DNA of 64,000 nucleotides from Mycobacterium sp. 852013-50091_SCH5140682 (lineage in GTDB: Bacteria; Actinomycetota; Actinomycetes; Mycobacteriales; Mycobacteriaceae), in the NCBI RefSeq assembly GCF_001665685.1, contig NZ_LZTB01000035.1, positions 186,001 to 250,000 on the forward strand, written 5' to 3'. The position numbers and the translations under genes are program-made. The notes under the pieces are model-generated. The model saw only the letters and a list, made by a program, of their open reading frames with translations. It did no database searches and was not told the DNA's origin. Positions within the stretch are counted from its first letter, which is position 1; every line of letters starts with the position of its first letter. This document shows positions 18,267-26,108 of this stretch, one piece after another.

Positions 18267-20447
18267 TTACCCGCGGGTGCTGCCAACGAGGGATATGGCC
18301 GCATGCTCGATGGCTTCCTCGCTGACCAAAACCTGCAAGGCGGCGTCCCCGAGCGGGATGAAGCTGTCATAGCTGCACACGCGGGCCATGGCGCCGCTGT
18401 AGCCGTTGTCGATGAGTTCGGCGAGGACCTGCTGGCCGACTCCCCCGGTGCGCCGAGTTTCGTCAACGATGAGCACGTGGCCGGTGGCGGTCGCCTCGCG
18501 CAGTACATCCTTGATGGGCAGCGGGGACAACCACCGCAGATCGATGACACGACTGCGGATCCCGTGGGTGCGGCGCAGCACATCGGCGACGCGCAAACTC
18601 ATCGGGACGCCGTTGCCGAATGTCACGATGCTCAGCTGCTCGCCGTCGCCGTAGGTGCGAGCGGTACCGACGGTGGCGTCCAGCAGGTCATGAGAGCCCG
18701 TCAGCCAACCGCCATCGCCCTCGCGATGGAGGTCGCGGGTGTGGTACAGCGCAATGGGCTCCAGATAGACACACACCGCGCCGGCCTCCACGGCCGCGCG
18801 GGCGCAGGCGCGCAACATGATTGCCGCATCGTCGGGGTGCGAGGGCGAGGCCACGATGATGCCCGGGATGTCCAGCAGCGCGGCCACCGAGTCGTCGTTG
18901 TGGAAGTGTCCGCCGAAACCCTTCTGGAAGCCGTAGCCCGCAATGCGGATCACCGCAGGATTGCGGTACTGGCCGTTGGAGAAGAACTGCAGCGTCGCAG
19001 CCTCCCCGCGGATCTGGTCCAGCGCGTTGTGCACATAGGCCAGGTACTGAATTTCTGGGATGGCCAGCAGACCGTTGATCCCGGCGCCAAGTGCGAGACC
19101 AAGGATGGTCTGCTCGTCGAGGATGGTGTCGAAGACGCGGGCGGCGCCAAATCTCTTCTGCAGGCCGCGGGTGAGTCCGTAAACTCCGCCCTTGCGAGCC
19201 ACGTCCTCGCCGAACACGAGCGCCTGAGGGTACTCACGGAGAACGTCGTGCAACGACGTGTTGATCGCCTGCGCCAGTGTCATTTTGGCCGGATGCTCGC
19301 ATTGCAACGGGCGCGAGGCCCGAACGGAAGTGCGCAGCGTAGCCTTCAGCGGTTCCATGACTGCCGACGGTGAATCCAGTTGCGGCAGCTCACATACCTG
19401 CGTGGCCAGTCCCATCACGGTGCCGCGCTTTTGCTCGTAGAGGTCTAGCAGGTCGCCGGCGCTGCGATGCCCCTGTTCGACGAGCATGCGCGCGGTGCCC
19501 AGGACCGGGTCGCGGCCGTAGTCGGCGGAAATCTCACGAGGACTGCGATATCCCGGCTCGTAGTCCGATCCGGCGTGGCCCATCAATCGCACGGTGCTCA
19601 GGTGCAGGAATGCCGGGCGGCGGTAATGCCGGACATAGGCGACGGCCGCGGCCGCGGCCGCGAAGGTTTCGGCGACCTCGGCGCCGTCGGCGGCGAAGTA
19701 GGCGAGGCCGGGCTGATGAGCATAAACGTTCGCGATCCACCCCTGTGGAGTCTTGGTGCTGATGCCGATGCCGTTGTCCTCACACACCAGCAATAGCGGC
19801 ACGTCAAGGCCGCGGTAGGTCGCATTCAACGCGGCGTTGATGGCGCCGACGGCGGTCGAATGATTGGCCGAGGCATCGCCGAAACTGCAAGCCACGACGG
19901 CATCGCTCGGCCACGGGCTGGTGGCCACGGCGCACGCCTGCCCAAGCAGGAACGCCGTGCCAAATGCCCGCGGCAGGTGCGAAGCGATCGTCGAGGTCTG
20001 CGGAATGATGTTGAGGTCGTGGCGACCGAACACCTTGTGCCGCCCGCCGGACATCGGCTCTGCGGTGGCCGAGACGATGCCCAGCAGCACATCGCGTAAA
20101 GCATCACGCTCGCCGCCGTGCTGGCGGGCGCGCTGTAGGAAGAACCCACCCGAACGGTAGTGCAGCAGTGCGGGATCCGTCGGGCGCAGGGCCGCCGCCA
20201 CGGTGGCGTTGGCTTCGTGTCCGGCCGACCCAATGGTGTAGAAGCCATGGCCGTCGGCTCGCAGAGCACGCGCGGCCAAATCCAGGTGGCGGCTCCCGAT
20301 CTGGGAGTCAAAGATGTGCATCGCGTCGGCAACCGTCAGGGACGATCCGGGCCGCACCGGCGCGTTGTCGTCGCGCCCCGGTGCGGGCGCAGTCGCGCTG
20401 CAGGCCTGTAGCGCGGCGATGAAATGGTCGTCGACGGCGTCGGACAT
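18267..20447 (-). CDS. Fused alpha-beta E1 component of a 2-oxo-acid dehydrogenase
   Basis: 726 residues: a thiamine-diphosphate-binding E1 alpha part (about 1-370; G190-D191 to N225 in FGDASANHS ... CEDNGIG) joined to an E1 beta part (about 390-726; FGEDVARKGGVYGLTRGL, then DTILDEQTILGLALGAGINGL, then the transketolase C-terminal domain). Such E1 enzymes decarboxylate 2-oxo acids and acylate an E2 lipoyl domain. No E2 or E3 is encoded in this cluster, so it must borrow them. Its place next to glutaryl-CoA dehydrogenase suggests 2-oxoadipate to glutaryl-CoA. Branched-chain 2-oxo acids are the other family substrate. GGGAAG precedes the start. Confidence 0.82.
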   Translation of the reverse strand: MSDAVDDHFIAALQACSATAPAPGRDDNAPVRPGSSLTVADAMHIFDSQIGSRHLDLAARALRADGHGFYTIGSAGHEANATVAAALRPTDPALLHYRSGGFFLQRARQHGGERDALRDVLLGIVSATAEPMSGGRHKVFGRHDLNIIPQTSTIASHLPRAFGTAFLLGQACAVATSPWPSDAVVACSFGDASANHSTAVGAINAALNATYRGLDVPLLLVCEDNGIGISTKTPQGWIANVYAHQPGLAYFAADGAEVAETFAAAAAAVAYVRHYRRPAFLHLSTVRLMGHAGSDYEPGYRSPREISADYGRDPVLGTARMLVEQGHRSAGDLLDLYEQKRGTVMGLATQVCELPQLDSPSAVMEPLKATLRTSVRASRPLQCEHPAKMTLAQAINTSLHDVLREYPQALVFGEDVARKGGVYGLTRGLQKRFGAARVFDTILDEQTILGLALGAGINGLLAIPEIQYLAYVHNALDQIRGEAATLQFFSNGQYRNPAVIRIAGYGFQKGFGGHFHNDDSVAALLDIPGIIVASPSHPDDAAIMLRACARAAVEAGAVCVYLEPIALYHTRDLHREGDGGWLTGSHDLLDATVGTARTYGDGEQLSIVTFGNGVPMSLRVADVLRRTHGIRSRVIDLRWLSPLPIKDVLREATATGHVLIVDETRRTGGVGQQVLAELIDNGYSGAMARVCSYDSFIPLGDAALQVLVSEEAIEHAAISLVGSTRG

Positions 20448-20466
20448 CAGATGACTTCCCTTCCCA

Positions 20467-21642
20467 TCACGAGAACGCTGCGTGGCCGGTCAGCGCCTGC
20501 CCGATCATCAGCAGATGCATCTCGCTGGTGCCTTCGTAAGTCAGCACCGATTCGAGGTTGCAGGCGTGCCGCATCACCGGATACTCGGCCGTAATCCCGT
20601 TGGCTCCCAGGATGGTTCGAGCGGTCCGGGCGATGCCGAGCGCTTCGCGGACGTTGTTCAGCTTGCCCAGGCTCACCTGGTAGGGCTTGAGACCGGCGCT
20701 ATCCCTGGTGCGGCCCAGGTGCATCGCCAGCAGCATGCCCTTGCCGTACTCAAGGCTCATCGTGGCGAGTTTTTCCTGGGTCAGCTGGAACGCTGCGATC
20801 GGCTTGCCGAACTGAGAACGGCTCTGCGCGTAGTCGATCGCGGTGTGCAAGCAGTCACGGGCGGCGCCCATGGCTCCGAATAGGATGCCGAAGCGGGCCT
20901 CGTTGAGGCACGACAGCGGACCGGACAGGCCGCGCGCCTCGGGTAGCAGGCATGCGTCGGGCACGCGCACGTCCTCGAGCACGAGTTCACTGGTGACCGA
21001 CGCCCGTAGCGACATCTTCGACTCGATGTCGCGGGCGCTGAAGCCTGGGGTGCCGGTGGGAACGGCGAAGCCACGGATCCCGTCATCGGTGCGGGCCCAC
21101 ACGACGGCGACGTCGGCGATGGATCCGTTGGTGATCCACATCTTGGTGCCGTTGAGAATCCAGTCGCTGCCGTCACGCCTGGCGGTGGTCCGCATGCCGG
21201 ACGGGTTGGACCCGAAATCGGCTTCGGTCAGCCCGAAGCAGCCGATGGCCTTCCCGGTGGCCATACTCGGCAGCCATCGTTGTTTGAGCTCCTCGGTGCC
21301 GAATCGGTGGATGGCGAACATCGCCAACGAACCCTGAACGCTGACCAGCGACCGCAGCCCGGAGTCCGCTGCCTCCAGTTCCAGGCAGGCTAATCCGTAA
21401 GCCAGCGCCGAGGTTCCGGCGCATCCGTATCCCTTCAGGTGCATGCCGAGCAGGCCAACGGAGCCCAGCTCGGTGGCCAGCTCCCGGGCCGGCAGTTTGC
21501 CGTGCTGGTACCACTGTGCGATGTGCGAGGTGATGCTGCGTGTCACCAGTGCGCGCACGCTGTCCCGGATGCTCTTCTCTTCCTCGGACAGAAGGTCGTC
21601 GATCACGAACAGTGCATCAGGGCTGACGGGGGCATCGATCAT
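20467..21642 (-). CDS. gcdH: Glutaryl-CoA dehydrogenase
   Basis: 391-residue acyl-CoA dehydrogenase. The subfamily is indicated by SGLRSLVSVQGSLAM, with R97 at the position of the glutarate-carboxylate-binding arginine, then GCFGLTEADFGSNPS. The C-terminal YEGTSEMHLLMIGQALTG carries the catalytic Glu370, the same numbering as in the human enzyme. It oxidatively decarboxylates glutaryl-CoA to crotonyl-CoA using FAD. AGGAG precedes the ATG. It lies between the fused E1 gene (19 bp) and the amino-acid dehydrogenase gene (66 bp), giving a lysine to 2-oxoadipate to glutaryl-CoA to crotonyl-CoA route. Confidence 0.88.
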   Translation of the reverse strand: MIDAPVSPDALFVIDDLLSEEEKSIRDSVRALVTRSITSHIAQWYQHGKLPARELATELGSVGLLGMHLKGYGCAGTSALAYGLACLELEAADSGLRSLVSVQGSLAMFAIHRFGTEELKQRWLPSMATGKAIGCFGLTEADFGSNPSGMRTTARRDGSDWILNGTKMWITNGSIADVAVVWARTDDGIRGFAVPTGTPGFSARDIESKMSLRASVTSELVLEDVRVPDACLLPEARGLSGPLSCLNEARFGILFGAMGAARDCLHTAIDYAQSRSQFGKPIAAFQLTQEKLATMSLEYGKGMLLAMHLGRTRDSAGLKPYQVSLGKLNNVREALGIARTARTILGANGITAEYPVMRHACNLESVLTYEGTSEMHLLMIGQALTGHAAFS

Positions 21643-21708
21643 CGGCAGGTCACTCCTTGCAGGCGGGCACGGCCAGGACCGTGGGCAGGTTCAGCTGATG
21701 GGTCTCGG

Positions 21709-22845
21709 TCAGCGCGGCAAGCGCCCGCGTAGGTCCATCGCCTCGGCGACCCGCATTTGAGCGGCACGACGGGCAGCCTGGTGAGTGGTCATCCCTTCGC
21801 GGGCCGACACCTCCAGGGCGTTGTGGGCGCCGGCGCGCAGCTTGCTGGAGATGCTGGTGAACACCGAGGTGGTGTCAGGCCGGATGCCCGAGGTCCGGGA
21901 GTCCATCGCCACCGCCGCGGCCACGACGCCGCCGGCGTTGGCGATGAAGTCGGGCACGACGAGCACGCCACGCTCACGCAGGATTTCCTGCGCCGACGGG
22001 CTACTCGGCAGGTTGGCGCCCTCGCCGATGATCTTGGCCGGAAGTGTCCGCGCCAGGTCGTCGTCGATCACGTCCTGTAGCGCCGCGGGCACCAGGACAT
22101 CGGCGGGAATCGTGATCTCCTCGCCGCAGGCGATCGGCTGGCCGTCGCCGTAGTGGGCGACCAGTGCGTCGCCGTGCTCATCGCGCAGTTTCAGCAGCTT
22201 CTCGACATCCAGCCCGTCTGGATTGTGCAGCCCGCCCTGCGATGTCGAGATGGCCACGATGGTGGCGCCGAGTTCTGCCAGTCGCCCCGCGGCAGCCGCC
22301 CCGACTGCCCCAAAGCCCTGGATGCTGACGGTCAGCGACGTCGTGTCCTGCCCGGCGTATTGCGCTGCGGCGTCGACGGTTTCGGCCACCCCGTACCCAG
22401 TGACGCCGAGTTGGTCGTAGGGCAGCCCCCCGAGTGCATACGGGGTGCCGACCGCGCCGCCACGGCCACCGATCTCGTCCGCCAGGATGGCAGCGTCGGC
22501 TTCGGTCAATCCGACGTCGAGGCCGAAGACGTACTCCTCGGGGACCTCGTTGTGCAGGGCGCGGGCGAAGGCGCGCAGCACCTGTTCCTTGTCCGGGGCG
22601 TCGGGGTTGGCTTGGATGCCCGCCTTGGCGCCGCCGTAGAACAAGTCCACTCCCGCCCACTTCCACGTCATGTTGCGCGCCAGGCGCGCCACCTCGGTGA
22701 TGCTCACCGTGGGCGACATGCGGGTGCCGCCCTTGCCCATTCCGAGGGCGGTGTTGTCGATCACCAGCACACCACGCATACCGGTGCGGCGGTCCGAGAC
22801 GCAGACGACCTTCTCAGGGCCCCACTCGTCGATGCTGTCGAGCAT
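21709..22845 (-). CDS. Glu/Leu/Phe/Val-family amino-acid dehydrogenase (2-aminoadipate candidate)
   Basis: 378 residues. The N-terminal catalytic domain has GMGKGGTRMSP, then K62 in TWKWAGVD and K74 in YGGAKAGI, the family's substrate-binding and catalytic lysines. The C-terminal NAD(P) domain has GFGAVG (VSIQGFGAVGAAAAGRL). The family deaminates L-amino acids to 2-oxo acids. In this operon, between the semialdehyde dehydrogenase that would make 2-aminoadipate and the enzymes that use 2-oxoadipate, a 2-aminoadipate dehydrogenase role is attractive, since no aminotransferase is encoded here. Glutamate or leucine dehydrogenase remain possible. Confidence 0.82.
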   Translation of the reverse strand: MLDSIDEWGPEKVVCVSDRRTGMRGVLVIDNTALGMGKGGTRMSPTVSITEVARLARNMTWKWAGVDLFYGGAKAGIQANPDAPDKEQVLRAFARALHNEVPEEYVFGLDVGLTEADAAILADEIGGRGGAVGTPYALGGLPYDQLGVTGYGVAETVDAAAQYAGQDTTSLTVSIQGFGAVGAAAAGRLAELGATIVAISTSQGGLHNPDGLDVEKLLKLRDEHGDALVAHYGDGQPIACGEEITIPADVLVPAALQDVIDDDLARTLPAKIIGEGANLPSSPSAQEILRERGVLVVPDFIANAGGVVAAAVAMDSRTSGIRPDTTSVFTSISSKLRAGAHNALEVSAREGMTTHQAARRAAQMRVAEAMDLRGRLPR

Positions 22846-22871
22846 TATCGGCTCCTTCTCCTTGCAGTCGA

Positions 22872-24422
22872 TCAGGTGAAGCTGACGCCTTGGGCCAGCG
22901 GAAGTTCCAGGGAATAGTTGATGGTGTTGGTGGCGCGGCGCATGTAGGCCCGCCAGGCGTCGGATCCCGATTCGCGGCCGCCGCCTGTGGTCTTCTCGCC
23001 GCCGAAAGCACCACCGATCTCCGCCCCGGAGGTGCCGATGTTGACGTTGGCCAGTCCGCAGTCGGAGCCGTCGGCGGCGATGAACCGTTCAGCCTCGCGC
23101 TGATCCAGCGTGAAGATCGCCGAGGACAGCCCCTGGGGGACGCCGTTGTGCATGGCGATGGCCTCCTCGAACGTGGAGTAGGTCATCACGTACAGGATCG
23201 GGGCGAACGTCTCGGCCCTGACGATGTCGCTTTGCTGCGGCATCCGCACGACAGCCGGCTCGACGTAGAACGCCTGATATGCGCTTTCGCGGCGCCGGCC
23301 GCCAACGAGGACCGTGCCGCCTTCTGCGCGCGCCTGCTCGAGGGCTGCCGACATGTTCGCGAAGGCGCCTTCGTTGATCAGCGGGCCCACCAGGGTGGCG
23401 TCGGACAGGGGGTCACCGATCGGCAGGCCGCTGTAGGCCTTGACGATCCGGGCGATCAGTTCCTCGGCGACGTCCTCGTGCGCGATAACCCGTCGCAGCG
23501 TCGTGCAGCGCTGTCCGGCGGTGCCCGCGGCGGAGAACACGATGGCGCGGGTGGCGAGGTCCAGGTCGGCCGACGGTGTGACGATGGCCGCGTTGTTGCC
23601 GCCCAGTTCGAGGATCGCCCGGCCGAACCGTCCGGCGACGCGAGGGGCAATCTCGGCACCCATGCGTTCGGATCCGGTGGCGCTGACCAACGGCACCTTG
23701 GGGCTCTCGATCAACGCCGCGCTGTCGGCACTCGACGCCGACACGGTGACGTTGAGGTTCTCGGGGGCACCGACGTCGCGGGCCGCCCGATCGAACAGCG
23801 CCGAACAGGCCGCGGCGGTCAAGGTGGTCAGCTGGGCCGGCTTCCACACCACGGTGTCGCCGCACACGATCGCGATCGCGAGGTTCCACGACCACACGGC
23901 CGCCGGGAAGTTGAATGCCGAAATGACACCGACCACGCCCAACGGGTGCCAGGTCTCCATCAGCCGGTGCCCGGGCCGCTCGGAGGGCATCGTGCGGCCG
24001 TCGAGCTGGCGTGACAAGCCCACTGCGAAGTCGCAGATGTCGATCATCTCCTGCACTTCGCCGAGGGCTTCGGCGCCGATCTTGCCGACCTCGATGCTGA
24101 TCAAATTGGCGACGTCGGACTTGTGCTCGGTCAGCAGCTCGCCCAGGCGCTTGATCAGCAGGCCGCGTACGGGTGCCGGAACGGTGCGCCACTGCAGGTA
24201 GGCCTCGTGGGCGGCATCGATGGCGCGTTCGACGTCGGCGGCCCCGGCTGCGGGAAAGTCGAACAGGTCCTCGCCGGTGATGGGGGTCCGGGCCATGATC
24301 GTCGAGGAGCTTGCGTTCGCGAGTCCGTCGATGTCCACCCCACACTGCATCAAGCTGGTGCGTGCCAGGGCGCGCAGGTCGTCGGTGGTGGTGGTCAGCT
24401 CGAGTCGCGCGAGGCTGGTCAT
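22872..24422 (-). CDS. ALDH7-type aldehyde dehydrogenase (2-aminoadipate semialdehyde / piperideine-6-carboxylate dehydrogenase)
   Basis: 516 residues from ATG 24422, which overlaps the upstream hglS stop by 4 bp. The frame continues to 24482 without support. Catalytic residues: N171 in SAFNFPAAVWSWN, E272 in LELGGNNA and nucleophile C306 in GQRCTTLRR. The FNFPAAVWSWN and GQRCTTLRR signatures are those of the ALDH7/AmaB/Pcd group, which oxidises L-2-aminoadipate 6-semialdehyde (in equilibrium with piperideine-6-carboxylate) to L-2-aminoadipate with NAD(P). Operon position agrees. Confidence 0.87.
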   Translation of the reverse strand: MTSLARLELTTTTDDLRALARTSLMQCGVDIDGLANASSSTIMARTPITGEDLFDFPAAGAADVERAIDAAHEAYLQWRTVPAPVRGLLIKRLGELLTEHKSDVANLISIEVGKIGAEALGEVQEMIDICDFAVGLSRQLDGRTMPSERPGHRLMETWHPLGVVGVISAFNFPAAVWSWNLAIAIVCGDTVVWKPAQLTTLTAAACSALFDRAARDVGAPENLNVTVSASSADSAALIESPKVPLVSATGSERMGAEIAPRVAGRFGRAILELGGNNAAIVTPSADLDLATRAIVFSAAGTAGQRCTTLRRVIAHEDVAEELIARIVKAYSGLPIGDPLSDATLVGPLINEGAFANMSAALEQARAEGGTVLVGGRRRESAYQAFYVEPAVVRMPQQSDIVRAETFAPILYVMTYSTFEEAIAMHNGVPQGLSSAIFTLDQREAERFIAADGSDCGLANVNIGTSGAEIGGAFGGEKTTGGGRESGSDAWRAYMRRATNTINYSLELPLAQGVSFT

Positions 24423-25873
24423 GTGATGGGTCCTTCGGGTCGTGTTGTCGGTTGGGGTAGTTCGACACCGCCGGCGATGCACAGCGCATCTGCCACAGCG
24501 TCCAATGAGCGACGCCGCGCACGGTCGTAGAGGTGATACGGGTCGTGAAGCTCGGTGTCGAGCACACCCTCCATCCAGGCCGCGTCGATGAGCGTGGCGT
24601 GCTGGCTGGCGTCCTTGACGGTGTCCGAGGTCAGGTTCGATTGGAAGATCCCGGCGGCCGACTTGGGCAGGAAGTCTTCGTAGACGATCGGATCGATGGC
24701 CACCCAGTGGTCGTCGATCAACTCGCGCAACGTGTTGGGCGGCACCTTGTCGCGGGGTCGTCGGGTCTCGTCGACGCGGAAAGTAAAGTAGGCCAGATCT
24801 TCCCGGGCCAGCTCGACTTCGGTCAGCGGCACCGCCTTGGTCCAGATCTCCGCCTGGATTTCGTTACGCTCGTGGAGACTCATCGTCGCCCTGGGGTCAC
24901 GCGACCGTATCAACCGCGCGGTCTCCATCGTCAGGTCGTCGTAGAGTTTGCGACCCGCCGGGGTGACCGCGATTCCGCGCGCCTCGACCTCACCGAAGCG
25001 CACACGGAGGTCCTCCTCTGTGACGCTGCCATCGGCCTCGCGAAACGCGCGCGTCTCGGCCAGCGCGCGAAACGACGTCTGGCGCAACAGCAGATTGGGA
25101 CCATGCCAGCGCGGCGGGCCCTGGATCGTGTCAATCATGGTGATGCCACGGGCGGTCATCCGGTGGTAGAGGGCGTCGATGTCGAGCACGCGCGGTGTGA
25201 GGTGGTTGATGTGCGTGCCCGTCACGCCACCGATGTCGGCAGCCACCGACGACACGGCATGCAGTTCGTCGTACCAGCTGCGGTCGACAGGTTCCTGGGT
25301 GAGCTTGAACACCGCGGCGGCACGGGTGAGGAATCGTTCGGCGTCGTCGACCGACAGGCCGTGTTGCGCGACTGCCCGGTCGGCCAGCTGCAGCAGCTCA
25401 TCGTCGAACAGCCGGCGCGCGTCGAGGAAATTGGTCAGTCGGTTCTGTAGGTCCGCGTTGAAGAACCGGCGATCGGCGGGAACCAGCATCGACGTGAACA
25501 CCCGAAAAGGGTTGATGTCCAGTTCTGCCGAGTGGATCGGACGGAACGCGGTGGACACCACGGGCACCGCCGTCTCGGCGGCGTCGCGCAGATCGTAGAA
25601 GCCCACCGGGTACATGCCCATGGCCGCGAAGATCCGTGCCGCATGGGCCATTTCGCGTGGGCTGCCCAGCCGGATGGCGCCGTGCCGCTCTGCGCTGACC
25701 CGGTCGATCGCGCCGAGCCGTTCAGCATCGGCGCCGCATTCGACCAGAACGTCGTGGTTGACCTCCTGCGACACCGACAGCAAGGTGCGGTAGGCAGGAA
25801 CTTCTTCTGCGTACATGTCCGACAGCCGCCTGGCGAAGTCCGCGCGCAGCTGGCATGGCTGAACGATGGCCAT
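24419..25873 (-). CDS. hglS: 2-oxoadipate dioxygenase/decarboxylase (HglS, DUF1338)
   Basis: 484 residues from ATG 25873 with AGGAG about 12 nt upstream; the frame continues to 25945 without support. DUF1338/YdcJ hallmarks: VNHDVL, ERHGAIR (His64), MGMYPVGFYDLR, STAFRPI, NPFRVFTSML and GTHINHLTPRVLDID. The histidine motifs match the metal site of Pseudomonas HglS, which converts 2-oxoadipate plus O2 to D-2-hydroxyglutarate in D-lysine breakdown. The D-2-hydroxyglutarate dehydrogenase gene lies immediately upstream on the same strand, which strongly supports the assignment. Confidence 0.9.
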   Translation of the reverse strand: MAIVQPCQLRADFARRLSDMYAEEVPAYRTLLSVSQEVNHDVLVECGADAERLGAIDRVSAERHGAIRLGSPREMAHAARIFAAMGMYPVGFYDLRDAAETAVPVVSTAFRPIHSAELDINPFRVFTSMLVPADRRFFNADLQNRLTNFLDARRLFDDELLQLADRAVAQHGLSVDDAERFLTRAAAVFKLTQEPVDRSWYDELHAVSSVAADIGGVTGTHINHLTPRVLDIDALYHRMTARGITMIDTIQGPPRWHGPNLLLRQTSFRALAETRAFREADGSVTEEDLRVRFGEVEARGIAVTPAGRKLYDDLTMETARLIRSRDPRATMSLHERNEIQAEIWTKAVPLTEVELAREDLAYFTFRVDETRRPRDKVPPNTLRELIDDHWVAIDPIVYEDFLPKSAAGIFQSNLTSDTVKDASQHATLIDAAWMEGVLDTELHDPYHLYDRARRRSLDAVADALCIAGGVELPQPTTRPEGPIT

Positions 25874-26108
25874 ATGAGCAGGACTCCTAATGTCTGGGCC
25901 GACGGGCGATTTCAGATCTCCGCCCATCGTTGCAACGCGAATCAATTACGACAAGCGAAATAATGCAAGCGGAATCAATCAGTATCTCTATATCGTGAGA
26001 GGGCGGCCGATCGGCGGTCGGCGCGCGAGGCCGCACCGGGCCACGGTGCCACCAGTGGGCCCGAGCACGGCTTATAGCGGCCGAAGACGTTGCGCCTGTG
26101 GGTGTTTA
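25874..26108. promoter_or_regulatory. Promoter gap upstream of hglS, with palindrome
   Basis: 235 bp between the D-2-hydroxyglutarate dehydrogenase stop and hglS, so hglS to the E1 gene may have its own promoter. A perfect 10-bp palindrome CGTTGCAACG lies at 25928-25937, close to where a minus-strand -10 would fall (TTGTCG with a 17-bp spacer leads into it). A related TTGCGCAA palindrome is at 28963-28970, upstream of the dehydrogenase gene. Either may be a LysR site; this is tentative. Confidence 0.3.
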
